Shown here: positions 5,826-7,220 of the stretch, piece by piece
Layout of the letters: each line of letters begins with the position of its first letter
Numbering within the stretch: the first letter of the stretch is position 1
Source: Mariprofundus sp.
GTDB lineage: Bacteria > Pseudomonadota > Zetaproteobacteria > Mariprofundales > Mariprofundaceae
DNA: 7,220 nucleotides
Assembly: GCA_021772845.1 (NCBI GenBank)
Contig: JAJFLF010000200.1
Span: forward strand, 1 to 7,220
Direction: 5' to 3'
The notes under the pieces: generated by a model
What the model was told of the DNA's origin: nothing
The model's database searches: none
What the model saw: the letters and a program-made list of their open reading frames with translations, nothing else
Translations under genes and position numbers: made by a program

Positions 5826-7220
5826 CGAGCTCTGTTTTCACTGCCGCCTACCAGCAAACGGTACGAGCGCATGTTCCGGTGTGATCCACAATGAAAAACA
5901 ACTATTCTGCTGCTCCGGATGCTTGAGTGTTTGCCAGGTCATCCATGAAGCGGGCCTGGATAATTTTTATCAACGCCTGCAAAAACGAGAGAACACCCTG
6001 GCTCCTCCACCAGAGGCACCAGGCGATATAGATCAATATGATCTACAAGAAGTACAACAGGAATTCACCATAGTGAGATCTGACGGCTCTCACGAAGCCC
6101 GATTGATGGTTGAGGGCATTCATTGTGCAGCCTGCGTTTGGTTAATTGAGAAAGCCCTTGCTGGTATGCTCGGTATCATCAAGGCTGAAGTAAATCTCGT
6201 ACATCACAGACTGCTACTGCAATGGCGGGCTGAACAGGTAAGTCTGACTCAAATCATGTCGCGTCTGGCCGCTCTCGGATATGCCGCCGTACCCTTTAAC
6301 CTCGAAAATGTTGAAGGCACACTGCACCAGCAGAATCGACAACTACTGTTTCGCCTGGGTTTCGCAGGTTTTGGTGCCATGAATATCATGTGGATCTCCA
6401 TTGCCCTCTATGCCGGTGCATTTTCAGGCATTAGCGGAGAGCACCGCCATTTTTTTCACTGGGTAAGTCTTGCTATCGCGACCCCGGTACTGCTTTATTC
6501 AGGAGGTCCAATTCTAAGATCTGCCTGGCAAGGTCTACGGCGCGGCATACTGGCGATGGATCTGCCTATCAGCATCGGAGCACTGGCCACGTTCACATAT
6601 TCGTTATGGCAAACCATTCAAGGTGGTACGCACGTCTATTTTGACACTGTTGTCAGTTTTCTGTTTGTCATATTGATTGGCCGTTATCTGGAAGCAATAG
6701 CTCGACGCAACGCCTCTTCTGCAACACTGCGACTATTGGAACTACAGCCGCGCATGGCGACCCGACTGCTGGCCAATGGTGGTGAAGAGCGCATTGCCGT
6801 ACGCCAACTGAAACAAGGCGATCGGCTGCGCATTAAACCCGGTGACAAAGTACCAGCAGACGGAATAATCATCGAAGGTCACTCTCATATTGATGAATCC
6901 ATGCTGACCGGCGAAGCACAGCCGGCTCACAAACAATGCGGCAGCCATATTTCCGGCGGCACGGTGAATGGCGAAGGCCCAATCATCATGCAGGTTGAAC
7001 AGATTGGCTCTGCCACTGTTTTGGCACGCATCATTCATCTGGTTGAATCTGCACAGGGTTCAAAAGCTAACATTCAGCGCGTGGCAGATCGTATCGTGCC
7101 ATGGTTTGTAAGCATTACCCTCACACTGGCCTCACTTACGTTTATCTATTGGTGGCTTCAGCTCGATTTTGATACTGCACTACTCGCTGCCACGGCTGTA
7201 TTGATTATCACCTGCCCCTG
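5812..7220 (+). CDS. ccoI: Copper-transporting P1B-type ATPase CcoI (FixI), C-terminus outside window
   Basis: This is a copper-exporting ATPase that delivers copper for the CuB centre of cbb3 oxidase. The frame is open to the window edge (469 complete codons from 5812). Numbered from the TTG at 5812: the N-terminal cysteine-rich segment has CFHC (8-11) and FCCSGC (32-37); the heavy-metal-associated domain has GIHCAAC (C105, C108); helices lie at about 179-207, 214-239, 249-270 and 275-300. The actuator domain has KPGDKVPADG and the TGE loop at 366-368, then helices at about 429-450 and 459 onward. The window stops after Cys468-Pro469 plus TG, consistent with the metal-binding CPC motif. The phosphorylation and nucleotide domains lie beyond. 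The start is uncertain: TTG 5812 gives the typical short leader before CFHC and overlaps ccoH by 14 bases, whereas ATG 5773 overlaps by 53. Neither has a clear Shine-Dalgarno, so translation is probably coupled to ccoH. Confidence 0.93.
   Translation, partial: MSKNNELCFHCRLPANGTSACSGVIHNEKQLFCCSGCLSVCQVIHEAGLDNFYQRLQKRENTLAPPPEAPGDIDQYDLQEVQQEFTIVRSDGSHEARLMVEGIHCAACVWLIEKALAGMLGIIKAEVNLVHHRLLLQWRAEQVSLTQIMSRLAALGYAAVPFNLENVEGTLHQQNRQLLFRLGFAGFGAMNIMWISIALYAGAFSGISGEHRHFFHWVSLAIATPVLLYSGGPILRSAWQGLRRGILAMDLPISIGALATFTYSLWQTIQGGTHVYFDTVVSFLFVILIGRYLEAIARRNASSATLRLLELQPRMATRLLANGGEERIAVRQLKQGDRLRIKPGDKVPADGIIIEGHSHIDESMLTGEAQPAHKQCGSHISGGTVNGEGPIIMQVEQIGSATVLARIIHLVESAQGSKANIQRVADRIVPWFVSITLTLASLTFIYWWLQLDFDTALLAATAVLIITCP

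Overview
The window is a cbb3-type (C-family heme-copper) cytochrome c oxidase locus, covering both the structural genes and the assembly genes. It comes from a proteobacterium that respires at low oxygen. Base composition is balanced, and all genes look alike in codon use, so nothing suggests recent transfer. The short CcoN, the single-TM CcoP and the adjacent nnrS fit a beta-, gamma- or zetaproteobacterium. I cannot place the genus from the sequence alone.

Layout. Positions 1-176 (minus strand) hold the 5' end of an nnrS-like gene, a heme/copper membrane protein linked to nitric oxide stress. A divergent 182-base intergenic region (177-358) follows. It carries a sigma-54-like -24/-12 element, a perfect 7+7 inverted repeat and a very strong ribosome binding site. 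The plus-strand structural operon is ccoN (359-1792), ccoO (1802-2512), ccoQ (2505-2726), ccoP (2710-3579) and an additional 37-residue one-helix protein (3589-3702). Overlaps and very short gaps suggest translational coupling. A textbook intrinsic terminator (3727-3750) closes this operon.

A second transcription unit begins at a near-consensus sigma-70 promoter (3783-3811). It contains ccoG (3857-5269), ccoH/fixH (5325-5825) and ccoI (from about 5812, running off the right edge inside the CPC motif of the P-type ATPase).

How the genes work together. CcoN carries the heme b / heme b3-CuB centre where oxygen is reduced. CcoO (one heme c) and CcoP (two hemes c) pass electrons to it, and CcoQ stabilises the complex. 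CcoI supplies copper, CcoG is the cupric reductase that feeds this path, and CcoH helps assemble the complex. The most interesting open item is the 37-residue membrane protein directly after ccoP. It is too short for routine gene calling, has a perfect Shine-Dalgarno, and is a candidate extra oxidase subunit comparable to the small CcoM subunit known from Pseudomonas stutzeri. I did not find a wholly unknown multi-gene system here.
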